Source: Streptomyces tibetensis (lineage in GTDB: Bacteria > Actinomycetota > Actinomycetes > Streptomycetales > Streptomycetaceae). From it: a stretch of 64,000 nucleotides of DNA. Made by a program: the position numbers and the translations under genes. The DNA lies in the NCBI RefSeq assembly GCF_007655005.1, contig NZ_SZVW01000017.1:124001-188000 (forward strand), read 5' to 3'. Below, one piece after another: positions 36,318 to 43,874 of this stretch; position 1 is the first letter of the stretch, and each line of letters opens with the position of its first letter. Under the pieces are notes generated by a model, which ran no database searches, was not told the origin of the DNA, and saw nothing but the letters and a program-made list of their open reading frames with translations.

Positions 36318-36899
36318 TCAGCCCTTGCCCGCGGGCTGGTCCGCCGGGTCACCGATGATCGGAGCGCAGACACGGGTGGCACGCTTGGCTCCCGCCGACG
36401 TCTGGTTCCACTCGGAGCCCTGCGCGGTCCCGTCGGGGCCGGGATCGGGAAAGTCGGGCGCGCCGTTCTTCTGCATGCAGTCGGCGTAGTCCCGCTTGAC
36501 CTTGATCTGCGCGGGGGTGAGCTTGGGCTGGTTGGCGTTCTCAAGGCCCTCGGGGACGGCCGCCTTGAGCGAGGCGCACTTCTCGGAGGCGTCCAGGAAC
36601 TTCGTGTTCTTCTTCAGCGCCGCGTTGTCGCCGAAGTCGACCTGCCCCTTGGCGTCCGGGTCGGGGGCGTCGACCCCGTTCTCCCGCAGACACTTCACCC
36701 ACTCGCGCTGGGCGCTCACATACGCGGCCACGTCGTCGCCGCCACTCGGCGCGGTCGCCTTGCCGGAGGCCTTGCCGGACGCCTCGTCGCCGCCCGCCGT
36801 CGGGACCTTCGGGGTGTCGCCCTCGCCCCCGCAGCCGGCCAGGGTGATCGCCATGACCGACGCCGTCACCACGGCCATCAGCACCCGGTTCGTCCTCAT
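36318..36899 (-). CDS. Lipoprotein of the MacAB-type operon
   Basis: A 193-residue lipoprotein: signal MAVVTASVMAITLAGC with lipobox LAGC (Cys about 23), a Gly/Ser/Lys spacer, then a helical domain with four cysteines in two similar blocks (WVKCLRENGVDAPDPD, with a later Cys, and YADCMQKNGAPDFPDP). The two blocks look like an internal duplication of a CLRxNGVxxPDP motif seen in small actinobacterial lipoproteins. First gene of the operon; direct repeats lie 70-90 bp upstream. Confidence 0.85.
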   Translation of the reverse strand: MRTNRVLMAVVTASVMAITLAGCGGEGDTPKVPTAGGDEASGKASGKATAPSGGDDVAAYVSAQREWVKCLRENGVDAPDPDAKGQVDFGDNAALKKNTKFLDASEKCASLKAAVPEGLENANQPKLTPAQIKVKRDYADCMQKNGAPDFPDPGPDGTAQGSEWNQTSAGAKRATRVCAPIIGDPADQPAGKG

Positions 36900-36968
36900 C
36901 GGTTCTCCCGCTTCCTGTCGCGCCCGACCGCGGGCGCGGAGGGCCTTTCGACCGTAGGCCGGAGGTGA

Positions 36969-36989
36969 TGAAGAACCTTTGAAGAACCT
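36969..36989 (-). promoter_or_regulatory. 11-bp-period direct repeats upstream of the MacAB operon
   Basis: TGAAGAACCT occurs at 36969-36978 and 36980-36989, exactly 11 bp apart and upstream of the leftward lipoprotein start at 36899. Tandem half-sites in helical phase are the normal target form of OmpR-family regulators; the nearby regulator at 29787 is the first candidate. Confidence 0.55.
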
Positions 36990-37143
36990 GTCATCCGATC
37001 ATGCGGCGCGCTTCGGACGGGACGCCACGGCAGCCGGCGACTCCCGCTCGACGCCTGGCGCGGAACAACCGCTCGCGAGCGCGCCGTGCCGGCACTGCCC
37101 GGTGCGGCAGGCCGACGGTCATGCGGAGCCCCGGCGGCCTGAG

Positions 37144-37404
37144 CTACGGCTTCAAGCGCTTCACGGCCTCCTGAAGTACCTTGGTCCGCTTGCAGAACGC
37201 GAACCGGACGTAGGGTGCCCCCATCTCCTTGTGGTCGTAGAACACGGCGTTCGGGATGGCCACCACGCCCGCCCGCTCGAGCAGCGCGCGGCAGAAGGCG
37301 AAGCCGTCGCTCTCGCCCAGGGGGCGGATGTCGGTGGTGACGAAGTACGTGCCCGCCGTGCGGAACACCCCGAAACCGGCGTCCGCGAGCCCCGCCGACA
37401 GCAA
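37144..37404 (-). pseudogene. Aminotransferase C-terminal fragment (copy A)
   Basis: An 86-codon fragment matching residues from about 310 to the C-terminus of the complete aminotransferase at 43875-45062: DIRPLGESDGFAFCRALLERAGVVAIPNAVFYDH, APYVRFAFCKR, and a proper stop. Homology ends abruptly at 37404 on the island side. The PLP lysine and all N-terminal sequence are missing, so it cannot be an active enzyme. Identity to the full gene is clear but imperfect, so it is not a recent copy. Confidence 0.85.
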
Positions 37405-37422
37405 TCATGGCCGCAGGCTCCG

Positions 37423-37935
37423 TCACCGGCGCGGTGCTCGGCGGATTGTCCGCGCCGAGGTGTTCGGCGGGCTTGGACGACGTGTACGAGGCAACGGCGC
37501 CGCGAGGGCGAGGGCCGCGAAGGCGAGGACCGCGGCCATCGTCCGGACGGCGTGGGCGATCTGCCAGCGGTCCCGTACGCCAATCCAGTCGGAGGGCGGG
37601 GACTGGGCGCTCCAGTGGAGCTGGTCGGAGTTGATGGGCAGGTTGACGGTGAGCGTGAGGCCGAGAACGACGACCAGGAGGGCGAGTGCGGCCACGGTCG
37701 GCCATCGGGTGTTTGTTCGGTAGGTCTGGTGGGCCAGTACCGCTGTGGCGATCAGGGCCGGCAGGAGTGTGGCGACGGCGAGTTTGTCGAGGGAGTTGAG
37801 TTCGACCAGCCGGACCTGGGTGTAGACGGTGCTGTCGAAGCCGCGCAGCGAGAGTTCCAGGACAAGGACCGACGTGAGGAATCCGGCGAACAGCCCCGCG
37901 CATACGAGGCTGATGAAACGGGCGTACTTCGTCAT
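37423..37935 (-). CDS. DUF1772-like membrane protein
   Basis: A 170-residue protein with four helices: FISLVCAGLFAGFLTSVLVLE, ATLLPALIATAVLA, VAALALLVVVLGLTLTV and MAAVLAFAALALA. NLPINSDQLHWSAQSPPSDWIGVRDRWQIAHAVRT is typical of DUF1772/anthrone-oxygenase-like proteins. ATG at 37935 with AAAGGA; the open frame from 38019 is longer. Its last residues (ARTIRRAPRR) end right at the junction with the aminotransferase fragment, so the native C-terminus may be altered. Probably part of the ECF41-linked redox set. Confidence 0.75.
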   Translation of the reverse strand: MTKYARFISLVCAGLFAGFLTSVLVLELSLRGFDSTVYTQVRLVELNSLDKLAVATLLPALIATAVLAHQTYRTNTRWPTVAALALLVVVLGLTLTVNLPINSDQLHWSAQSPPSDWIGVRDRWQIAHAVRTMAAVLAFAALALAAPLPRTRRPSPPNTSARTIRRAPRR

Positions 37936-38003
37936 GAACGCGTCCTTTCGGGATGGGTGACCCGGGCGGCGAAGGGGCGGGCGGGACGGCCGAGGCATCT
38001 TCC

Positions 38004-38018
38004 TGACCTTGTTGGTCA
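38004..38018. promoter_or_regulatory. TGACC-TTGTT-GGTCA palindrome
   Basis: Perfect 5-5-5 inverted repeat 69 bp before the DUF1772 gene, in the gap after the NAD(P)-binding genes. It is a candidate operator. Confidence 0.35.
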
Positions 38019-38075
38019 CCGTCGCGGGTCGTCGCCCGCTTTCTCACTCGCAGCCCGGGTCGTGTCCGTGGCGCG

Positions 38076-38744
38076 TCAGTTCGCGATTCCGACGACCTGC
38101 TCGATGGTGTCCGGCTGGTTCACCATGGCGAGCATGTGGTGGGCGACGTCGGCGCGTGGCACGGAGAACCCGCCTCGGATGTTGCGGTTCCACGCGGTCC
38201 GGTACCTGCCGGTCAGGGGCTTGTCGGTGAGCTTGGGCGGGCGCGACACCGTCCATTCCAGTCCGCTGTCGCGCAGGGTCCGCTCGGTGACGGCGAGGTC
38301 GGCGTAGTGCCGGCCGAACGTGGCCCGGGTCAACGGGACGCCCAGGTGACGCATGAAGAAGCCGTCGCCGGGATCGTGCCTGGGTGGCGTCGGCCGGCCA
38401 GGCACCGGCACCGGCCCGACGGGTGCGGCGCTGACGATGATGATCCGCCGGACGTGCTCGGCATGCATCGCCGTGACGATCGCGCGGGTGCCACGCGAGG
38501 TGATGCCCGCGTCCGCGCGCGGGTTTCGCGGGCCGAGCGCGGACAGTACGGCGTCGGCGCCGCGTACCGCCGCGGCGAGTGTCCGCATGTCGGGGCGGGT
38601 GAGGTCGACGGCGACCGTCCGGACGCCGCCCGGCAGTTCACGTGGGCGGCGGGCCACGGCGGTGACGTCGTGCCCGCCGGCCACCGCCTGCTCGACCAGG
38701 TGCCGTCCGATGCCGCCGGTGGCGGCCACGATCGTGAGTTTCAT
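38076..38744 (-). CDS. NAD(P)-binding protein (atypical SDR)
   Basis: A 222-residue Rossmann protein of the NAD(P)H-binding/atypical SDR class: TIVAATGGIGRHLVEQAVAGG at the N-terminus, RGADAVLSALGP, RIIIVSAAP and a late RADVAHHMLAMV segment. It lacks the YxxxK pair of classical SDRs. Its ATG overlaps the previous gene's stop by 4 nt. With the next gene and the AhpD-like protein it matches the oxidoreductase/epimerase partners usual around ECF41 sigma factors. Confidence 0.85.
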   Translation of the reverse strand: MKLTIVAATGGIGRHLVEQAVAGGHDVTAVARRPRELPGGVRTVAVDLTRPDMRTLAAAVRGADAVLSALGPRNPRADAGITSRGTRAIVTAMHAEHVRRIIIVSAAPVGPVPVPGRPTPPRHDPGDGFFMRHLGVPLTRATFGRHYADLAVTERTLRDSGLEWTVSRPPKLTDKPLTGRYRTAWNRNIRGGFSVPRADVAHHMLAMVNQPDTIEQVVGIAN

Positions 38745-39574
38745 CGGGGTCCTCCTGTGGTGAAGGCGGCACGGTGGTCGTGCGCCCAGGTGGCGTACGT
38801 GAGTGCCGGGCGGCCCAGCAGCCGCCGCACGGTGTCGGTGGTGGGCCCGGCTGCGCGGGCGTAGTCGGCCAGCGAGCCGAGCAGCCGGTCGGGTACCTCG
38901 TCGGGCAGGCCGGCGGCGAGCATGCCGCGGCGGATCTCGTCCGGTGCGGCCTCGACGAACGACAGTGTCCGGTCGAGCGCCGCGCCGAGCGCGGCGACTT
39001 TCTCCGGCTGGCTCAGCGACTGTTCCCCGGTGAGCAGGTGCGTCTGACCGCGGTGCTGCGGGTGGGTCAGGGCGAGAGCGGCCACCGCGGCGATGTCACG
39101 CTCGTCGACGGTCGAGGTCCTGGCGTGCGGGTATGCCCCCCGTACGGTCCCGGTCGCCTGGATCTGCCCGGCCCAGGCCAGGGTGTTGGCGGCGAAATCG
39201 GCGCAGCGCAGGATCGTCCAGTCCAGGCCGCTCCCCTTGGCTGCGTCCTCGACCGCGTGGAACTGCTGCCGGAAGCGTGCGTGCCCAGCCGGGTACCCCA
39301 CGGTCACGGAGGACAGTACGGCCACCCTCGCCGCGCCCGTCTCGCGGGCGCGTGCCAACAGGTCGACAGCAATGGTTCCGGCGGCACGCGGGCTGAGCAG
39401 GATGGCCTCCACGCCGTTGATGGTGGGAACCTTCGCGGGGTGGACGAGCTGTGTACCCGCGGGGAATTCGGCGTGCGGGTCGCGGGTGACAGCGGCGACT
39501 TTCGCTCCCCCCTCGACCAGGAGGCGGACGGTTTCCCGGCCGACGACGCCGGTGGCCCCGGTGATCAGGATCAT
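38741..39574 (-). CDS. NmrA-like NAD(P)-binding protein
   Basis: A 277-residue protein: MILITGATGVVGRETVRLL (Rossmann), VAVLSSVTVGYP, the LDWTILRCADFAANTL signature of NmrA-like/quinone-oxidoreductase-type proteins, and a helical C-terminal part (FVEAAPDEIRRGMLAAGLPDEV). ATG at 39574 with GGGG upstream, though the frame is open to 39682. Translationally coupled to the next gene. No ECF41-type promoter was found directly upstream. Confidence 0.85.
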   Translation of the reverse strand: MILITGATGVVGRETVRLLVEGGAKVAAVTRDPHAEFPAGTQLVHPAKVPTINGVEAILLSPRAAGTIAVDLLARARETGAARVAVLSSVTVGYPAGHARFRQQFHAVEDAAKGSGLDWTILRCADFAANTLAWAGQIQATGTVRGAYPHARTSTVDERDIAAVAALALTHPQHRGQTHLLTGEQSLSQPEKVAALGAALDRTLSFVEAAPDEIRRGMLAAGLPDEVPDRLLGSLADYARAAGPTTDTVRRLLGRPALTYATWAHDHRAAFTTGGPR

Positions 39575-39728
39575 GACTGAACCCCTTGTGGGTGTGTCGA
39601 TAATCGATCTTGCGCGGTGGATGATCGCGGTTCGTGTCGCGGAAGACGTCACGGGCGAGCCGTGCGCCAGGATCATCGGCATGCGGCACTGAAACCCCCG
39701 GTCCTGCCCTGTCAGGCTGGTCGGGAGA

Positions 39729-40649
39729 TCACTGGGCTTTACGGGTCTGCTTCACTTCCTGGTCGACGGCCCAGGCGTCGGCGACCGGGCCGAGGTGGCT
39801 GAGCTTGTCGGGGTTGATGACCGCGCGGATCGTCTGGATCTGCCCGTCGAGTGTGTCGAGGGCGAGGATGTGGAGGATTTTGCCGTCGCGGTCGCGGAAG
39901 AGAGCGCCCGGCTGGCCGTTGACCTCGTGCGGTTCGAACGTGATGCCGATCCGGGCCATGAGCGGGTAGACGGTGGCGAGCAGCCTGGCCACGTTCTCGG
40001 CGCCGGCGACGGCCCTGGCCAGCTGCGGTGCCTTGCCACCGCCGTCCCCGATGAGCTGGACGTCGGCGGACAGCAGATTCTGCAGTCCGTCCACGTCTCC
40101 CTGCGTCAGTGCTTCGAAGAACCGCCTCGCCAGCTCCTGCCGCTCCTGGCGGTCCGCTTCGAACCGGGGCCGTCCCTCGTGCATGTGGCGGCGTGCCCTT
40201 ACGAGCAGCTGCCGGCACGCCGCCTCTGAGCGCCCCACCGCGGCGGCGATCTCGGCGAAGCCGAAGGCGAAGACCTCCCGCAGCACGAACACCGACCGCT
40301 CCAGCGGACTGAGCCGCTCCAGGAGCAGCAGCGCCGCTATTGACACCGAGTCGGCCAGCTCCGCCGCGCGGGCCGGGTCCTGGTACGGATCGTCCAGCAG
40401 CGGCTCGGGGAGCCACGGTCCGACGTACTCCTCCCGCCGCACCCGGGCGGAACGCAGCACGTCGATGGCAATCCGGGTCACCGTGGCTGACAAGAACGCC
40501 TTGGCCGACAGGGGCCGGGTGGTCGAGGCGTCGTAGCGGAGCCAGGTCTCCTGCACCGCGTCCTCCGCCTCGCCCACGCTGCCCAGGATCCGGTACGCGA
40601 TCGAGAACAGCAGCGGCCGCAGTTCCTCGAACTCCTCGACCTTGCCCAC
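39729..40649 (-). CDS. ECF41-type sigma factor with SnoaL-like C-terminal domain
   Basis: A 306-residue ECF sigma factor. Sigma-2 about 8-75 (AEDAVQETWLRYD), linker motif WLPEP (79-83), sigma-4 about 105-160 (LSPLERSVFVLREVFAFGFAEIAAAVGRSEAACRQLLVRAR), then a SnoaL-like extension with DGGGK (202-206) and NPDKL (279-283). WLPEP, DGGGK and NPDKL are diagnostic of group ECF41, where the extension regulates the sigma factor in place of an anti-sigma protein. GTG at 40649 with AAAGGGGGAG upstream. Its gene neighbours are the typical ECF41 partners. Confidence 0.93.
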   Translation of the reverse strand: MGKVEEFEELRPLLFSIAYRILGSVGEAEDAVQETWLRYDASTTRPLSAKAFLSATVTRIAIDVLRSARVRREEYVGPWLPEPLLDDPYQDPARAAELADSVSIAALLLLERLSPLERSVFVLREVFAFGFAEIAAAVGRSEAACRQLLVRARRHMHEGRPRFEADRQERQELARRFFEALTQGDVDGLQNLLSADVQLIGDGGGKAPQLARAVAGAENVARLLATVYPLMARIGITFEPHEVNGQPGALFRDRDGKILHILALDTLDGQIQTIRAVINPDKLSHLGPVADAWAVDQEVKQTRKAQ

Positions 40650-40828
40650 GCCGACTCCCCCTTTGCGGTCTGTGTGCCCGGCCGGACCCGCGCCGGCGAG
40701 GCATCCTTCGAAGATCATTCGATGTGTGGGCGGAGCAGACAACGCTCGTGCCGCGACCGCCCTGCCCCCCCTTGATGACGGCGTCCTGGCCCCGGCTGGC
40801 CTGACCTGGGCCAGGGTGCGGTGGTGGT

Positions 40829-41302
40829 TCAGTGGAACTGGCCGACCTGGTAGTCGCCGGCCGGCTGCTGGGTGATGATGTTCAGCCGGTTCACCGTGTT
40901 CATGAAAGAGACCAGCAGCACGAGGGCCGTGAGCTGCTCCTCGTCGTAGTGCTGAGCGGCGCGGGCCCACACGTCGTCGCTGACGCCGGTGGCCGCGTCC
41001 GCGACCCGGGTTCCCTGCTCCGCCAGCTCCAGTGCGGCGCGCTCGGCCGCGGTGAAGACCGTCGCTTCCCGCCAGGCCGCGATCAGGTTCAGCCGCACCG
41101 GGGTCTCGCCGGCCGCGGCGGCTTCCTTGGTGTGCATGTCGATGCAGACCGCGCAGCCATTGATCTGGCTCACGCGCAGCGCCACCAACTCCTGCGTCGT
41201 GGCCGGCAGCGGCGATTCCTTCAGCTCCCGGCCGACCGCCATGAAGTACTTGAGGGCCTTGCCGGCGGCCGGGTTGGCGAAGTAGTTCAATCGCGCGTCC
41301 AT
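40829..41302 (-). CDS. AhpD-like carboxymuconolactone decarboxylase-family protein
   Basis: A 157-residue alkylhydroperoxidase-like protein with the redox motif CAVCIDMH (CxxCxxxH) in the CMD helix bundle, preceded by TTQELVALRVSQING and followed by KEAAAAGETPVRLNLIAAWREA. GGAGGAG precedes the ATG. Such proteins are the commonest target genes of ECF41 sigma factors, and the promoter at 41342-41368 fits that control. Confidence 0.92.
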   Translation of the reverse strand: MDARLNYFANPAAGKALKYFMAVGRELKESPLPATTQELVALRVSQINGCAVCIDMHTKEAAAAGETPVRLNLIAAWREATVFTAAERAALELAEQGTRVADAATGVSDDVWARAAQHYDEEQLTALVLLVSFMNTVNRLNIITQQPAGDYQVGQFH

Positions 41303-41341
41303 CGTGTGCTCCTCCACGTTCGTCGATGCCTTCACCTCCAA

Positions 41342-41368
41342 GACGAGGCGGCCCTCACTCCTGTGACA
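41342..41368 (-). promoter_or_regulatory. ECF41-type promoter of the AhpD-like gene
   Basis: On the minus strand, TGTCACA (41368-41362), 16 bp, then CGTC (41345-41342), leading to the ATG at 41302. This is the -35/-10 signature described for ECF41 targets. Confidence 0.85.
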
Positions 41369-41412
41369 CGGAACGGTGTGACCCACGTCTCTCCGCTGTC
41401 TGGGTTCGGGCA

Positions 41413-41439
41413 TGTCACAGGCCGAGTCGCTGCCTCGTC
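41413..41439 (+). promoter_or_regulatory. ECF41-type promoter of the DoxX gene
   Basis: TGTCACA (41413-41419), 16 bp, CGTC (41436-41439), 35 bp before the DoxX start. It is identical in elements and spacing to the divergent promoter of the AhpD-like gene. Confidence 0.85.
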
Positions 41440-41473
41440 TCGGGTACGGAAGTCCTCGATGAGGGAGTTGATG

Positions 41474-41857
41474 ATGAACGTCGCGCTGTGGATCATCGCT
41501 GGGGTGCTCGCCGCTGTCTGCCTGGTGGGCAGCTCCAAGATGTTCGTGCCGCAGGAGAAGCTGGCCGCGATGGGCTCCTCTGCGCGGTGGGTCCTGGAGT
41601 TCAGCCCCGGTGCTCTCAAGGCCATCGGCGCCGTCGAGCTGCTGGCTGCGGTCGGCCTGGTTCTGCCCGCGGTGCTCGACATCGCGCCGGTGCTGGTGCC
41701 GCTGGCCGCCACCGGACTCGTTCTGCTGTTTGCCTGCGCGGTCACCATGCGTCTGCGCCGTGGCGAGAAGGCCACGATCGTCGGCGACCTGATCTACCTC
41801 GCCCTGGCTGCCTTCGTCACATGGGGCCGTTTCGGCCCCGAGTCCTTCACCGGCTGA
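41474..41857 (+). CDS. DoxX-like membrane protein
   Basis: A 127-residue four-helix protein: ALWIIAGVLAAVCLVGSSKMF, the typical GALKAIGAVELLAAVGLVLPAVL, VLVPLAATGLVLLFACAVTMRLRRGE, and IYLALAAFVTWGRF. This is the DoxX family, linked to redox and thiol stress. ATG 41471 and 41474 are both in frame; the second has better spacing from GGGAG. Control by the ECF41 sigma factor is strongly suggested by its promoter. Confidence 0.85.
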   Translation: MNVALWIIAGVLAAVCLVGSSKMFVPQEKLAAMGSSARWVLEFSPGALKAIGAVELLAAVGLVLPAVLDIAPVLVPLAATGLVLLFACAVTMRLRRGEKATIVGDLIYLALAAFVTWGRFGPESFTG

Positions 41858-42307
41858 CCACCGGCGCATATCAGTCGAGCGCCGAAGTGCCAGGCACACT
41901 CCAGGTGGTACCGATATACCTACCAGCCAACGGAGTTGGCTACGACGTCACTCTCTTCAGCAATGAACACCCGCCCGCCGGGCCCCGGGCGGAGCCCGCC
42001 ACCAGCGGAACGCACCCGGGTACGCTCGTCCCTCCAAAGGAGCCACACCCATTTGACTTGGCGCAGATAAGCAACCAGGTGCGCAAGGGCCAGCTCCTCG
42101 ACTTCGGCGCGCTGCGGGCCGAACTCTGCGGTGACCGGCCGCACCGCGCTGTCGTCCCCTGCCCAGAGCTGTCCGTTTCGACAGCTTCCGGGGCTACCTG
42201 CGCGCGACCGGCTGGAACATCTCCGCAGTCCTTTGGGGAAACGGCCCGGCTTCCCTGAGCGAGCGGATGCCGGGTCCCGCCGTCGCCGTTTTTGGACAGC
42301 TCCGCGC
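41858..42307. other. Gap without recognisable gene
   Basis: The 450 bp after the DoxX gene have frames on both strands, but none shows a domain or a good start. Base composition is less extreme at 41900-42070. It ends at the breakpoint with aminotransferase fragment B and is best read as island junction debris. Confidence 0.4.
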
Positions 42308-42562
42308 CCAGGGGGCGGATGTCCGTGGTGATGAAGTACGTGCCCGAGGGACGGAACACCTTGAAGCCCGCCTCCGTGAGCCCCGCCGACAGCAGGTCCC
42401 TCTTCGTGCGCATGTCCTCTCGGAACGCCTCGAAGTACGTGTCCGGGAGAGCCAGCGCCTTCGCCACCGCGTACTGGAACGGGCCGGATGCCACGTACGT
42501 CAGGAACTGCTTCGCCGAGCGGACGGCGGTGACCAGGTCGGGGGATCCCGTCACCCACCCGA
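42308..42562 (-). pseudogene. Aminotransferase internal fragment (copy B)
   Basis: About 85 codons matching the middle-to-late part of the full aminotransferase: VGWVTGSPDLVTAVRSAKQ, YVASGPFQYAVAKAL and VFRPSGTYFITTDIRPLG. Both ends break abruptly: the 3' side stops right after DIRPLG, the 5' side just before VGWVTG, so the PLP lysine is missing. It overlaps copy A in content by about 27 codons (LLSAGL to DIRPLG), giving a direct repeat of roughly 80 bp on either side of the ECF41 island. Confidence 0.85.
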
Positions 42563-42689
42563 CTCCTCGTTCGTACACCTATTCGCGGGTCGCGCCGCGA
42601 CCTGTCCGGACCGGCTCACAGCCGTACCGCCGGGCTCGGGACAGGGCACTGTCCGCCGTATCCTGACCACACACGGGAAGGAGCCGTCC

Positions 42690-43244
42690 ATGAGCGTCGA
42701 CGCGATCGTGCACACCGAGTTCCCCAAGGGATACACGGTCCTGTTCGGGGCGGACGGAAAGGTGATCATGACTCCGCAGAGCGAAGAGCACTCCAGCACC
42801 ATCAGGTCGATGCAGATCGACTCCGCTGTCGCTCTCGGCCGTCACGCGAAGGTCACCTCCGATGTCTACATCGACTTCCCCGCCGACGAGAATTCCGCCC
42901 CCGACCTCGCGATCATGCGCGAGGACGCACGCAAGGAAGGCAAGCGCTATAGCTTCGAGGACGTCCTGCTGATCTCCGAGGTCGTCTCGACCTCCTCCGC
43001 ACGCAAAGACTATGACGACTGCACCGCCAAATACGGCCGCTACGGCATCCCGATCTACCTGGTCGTCGACCCGTACGCCCAGGAAGTCGTCCTCCACACC
43101 CAGCCGACCGGCACCGGTTACATCGCGGCACACACGCACAAGTACGGCACGGGCAAGCTCCCCATCCCCCTGGCCGACGGCCGCACCTTCACCCTCGACC
43201 TCGACGAGCTCCCGCGCCCGGAGCCCGAGGCAGACGCCCGCTGA
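42690..43244 (+). CDS. Uma2-family (DUF820) nuclease-fold protein
   Basis: A 184-residue protein of the Uma2/DUF820 family with a PD-(D/E)xK nuclease fold: SDVYIDFPADENSAPDLAIM supplies the central Asp, and ISEVVSTSSARKDYDDCTAKYGRYGIPIYLVVDP supplies the Glu and the conserved KxxxYxxxGIxxYxxVDP. GGAAGGAG before the ATG. The biological role of this abundant family is unsettled. It is isolated between two island scars. Confidence 0.88.
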   Translation: MSVDAIVHTEFPKGYTVLFGADGKVIMTPQSEEHSSTIRSMQIDSAVALGRHAKVTSDVYIDFPADENSAPDLAIMREDARKEGKRYSFEDVLLISEVVSTSSARKDYDDCTAKYGRYGIPIYLVVDPYAQEVVLHTQPTGTGYIAAHTHKYGTGKLPIPLADGRTFTLDLDELPRPEPEADAR

Positions 43245-43396
43245 CGAAGGACTCCCGTGGTGGCCGCCCGGTCAATGTCATCTCGACCCGGGCTCATCAC
43301 GCGAGTGACGTTGCATATGTGGTTGGTGCCGCGGCGCGTGCCGCCACGCGAAAGCGCGCAACCTGATAGGACGGAGCAGGGCCAGGGGCCGCCCAG

Positions 43397-43750
43397 GTGC
43401 TGCGTTCGTTGCCGCGCGACACCGCCGCGTTCACCGACCGTGCCACGGAGCTGGAGCGGCTGGTGGGCTCGGTGCGGGCGTCACAGGAGCGTGGCGAGGG
43501 GCTGCCCGTTCACGTGATCGACGGCATGCCCGGTGTCGGGAAGACCACCTTCGCCGTGCACGCCGGCCACGTTCTCTCGGGGCGCTTCCCCGATGGACAG
43601 CTCGTCGTGAATCTCAACGGGCACACCCCGGGGCGTACCCCGGTGCAGGCCGGCGAGGCGCTCGCCTCGCTTCTCGACCAACCAGCTCTGGCACGTGTCC
43701 CCGACGCCAGGCGAATGTCAGCGGTTTTCGTCTCGCCTGGCCCGACCGAC
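43397..43750 (+). pseudogene. Truncated NB-ARC/AfsR-like ATPase
   Basis: About 115 codons of an AfsR/SARP-type NB-ARC ATPase: LPRDTAAFTDRATELERLV, Walker A GMPGVGKTTFAVHAGH, and LVVNLNGHTPGRTPV. Homology stops after about residue 105, before Walker B, sensor and any helical repeats. The remaining codons to 44080 overlap the aminotransferase antisense and look random. It is a 5' remnant cut off at the join with the aminotransferase gene. Confidence 0.7.
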
Positions 43751-43874
43751 CGTGGATCGGCTGCCGCCCCAGGGCCGACGCGGAGACGCCGTCGACATGT
43801 GGCAGCAGTCCCGACCGGCTTCGTCCGGCTCTGCGGCGAAGGGGTGCGCCATGTGGCCGTCACGCCTGGTGGCG

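Noticed and set aside
37144..37404. Fragment A as a short functional aminotransferase-like protein
   Set aside because: It lacks the PLP lysine and the whole large domain, and its start (TTG) coincides with the homology break.
42060..42300. Possible IS remnant next to fragment B
   Set aside because: No terminal inverted repeats, transposase motif or target duplication could be found by eye.
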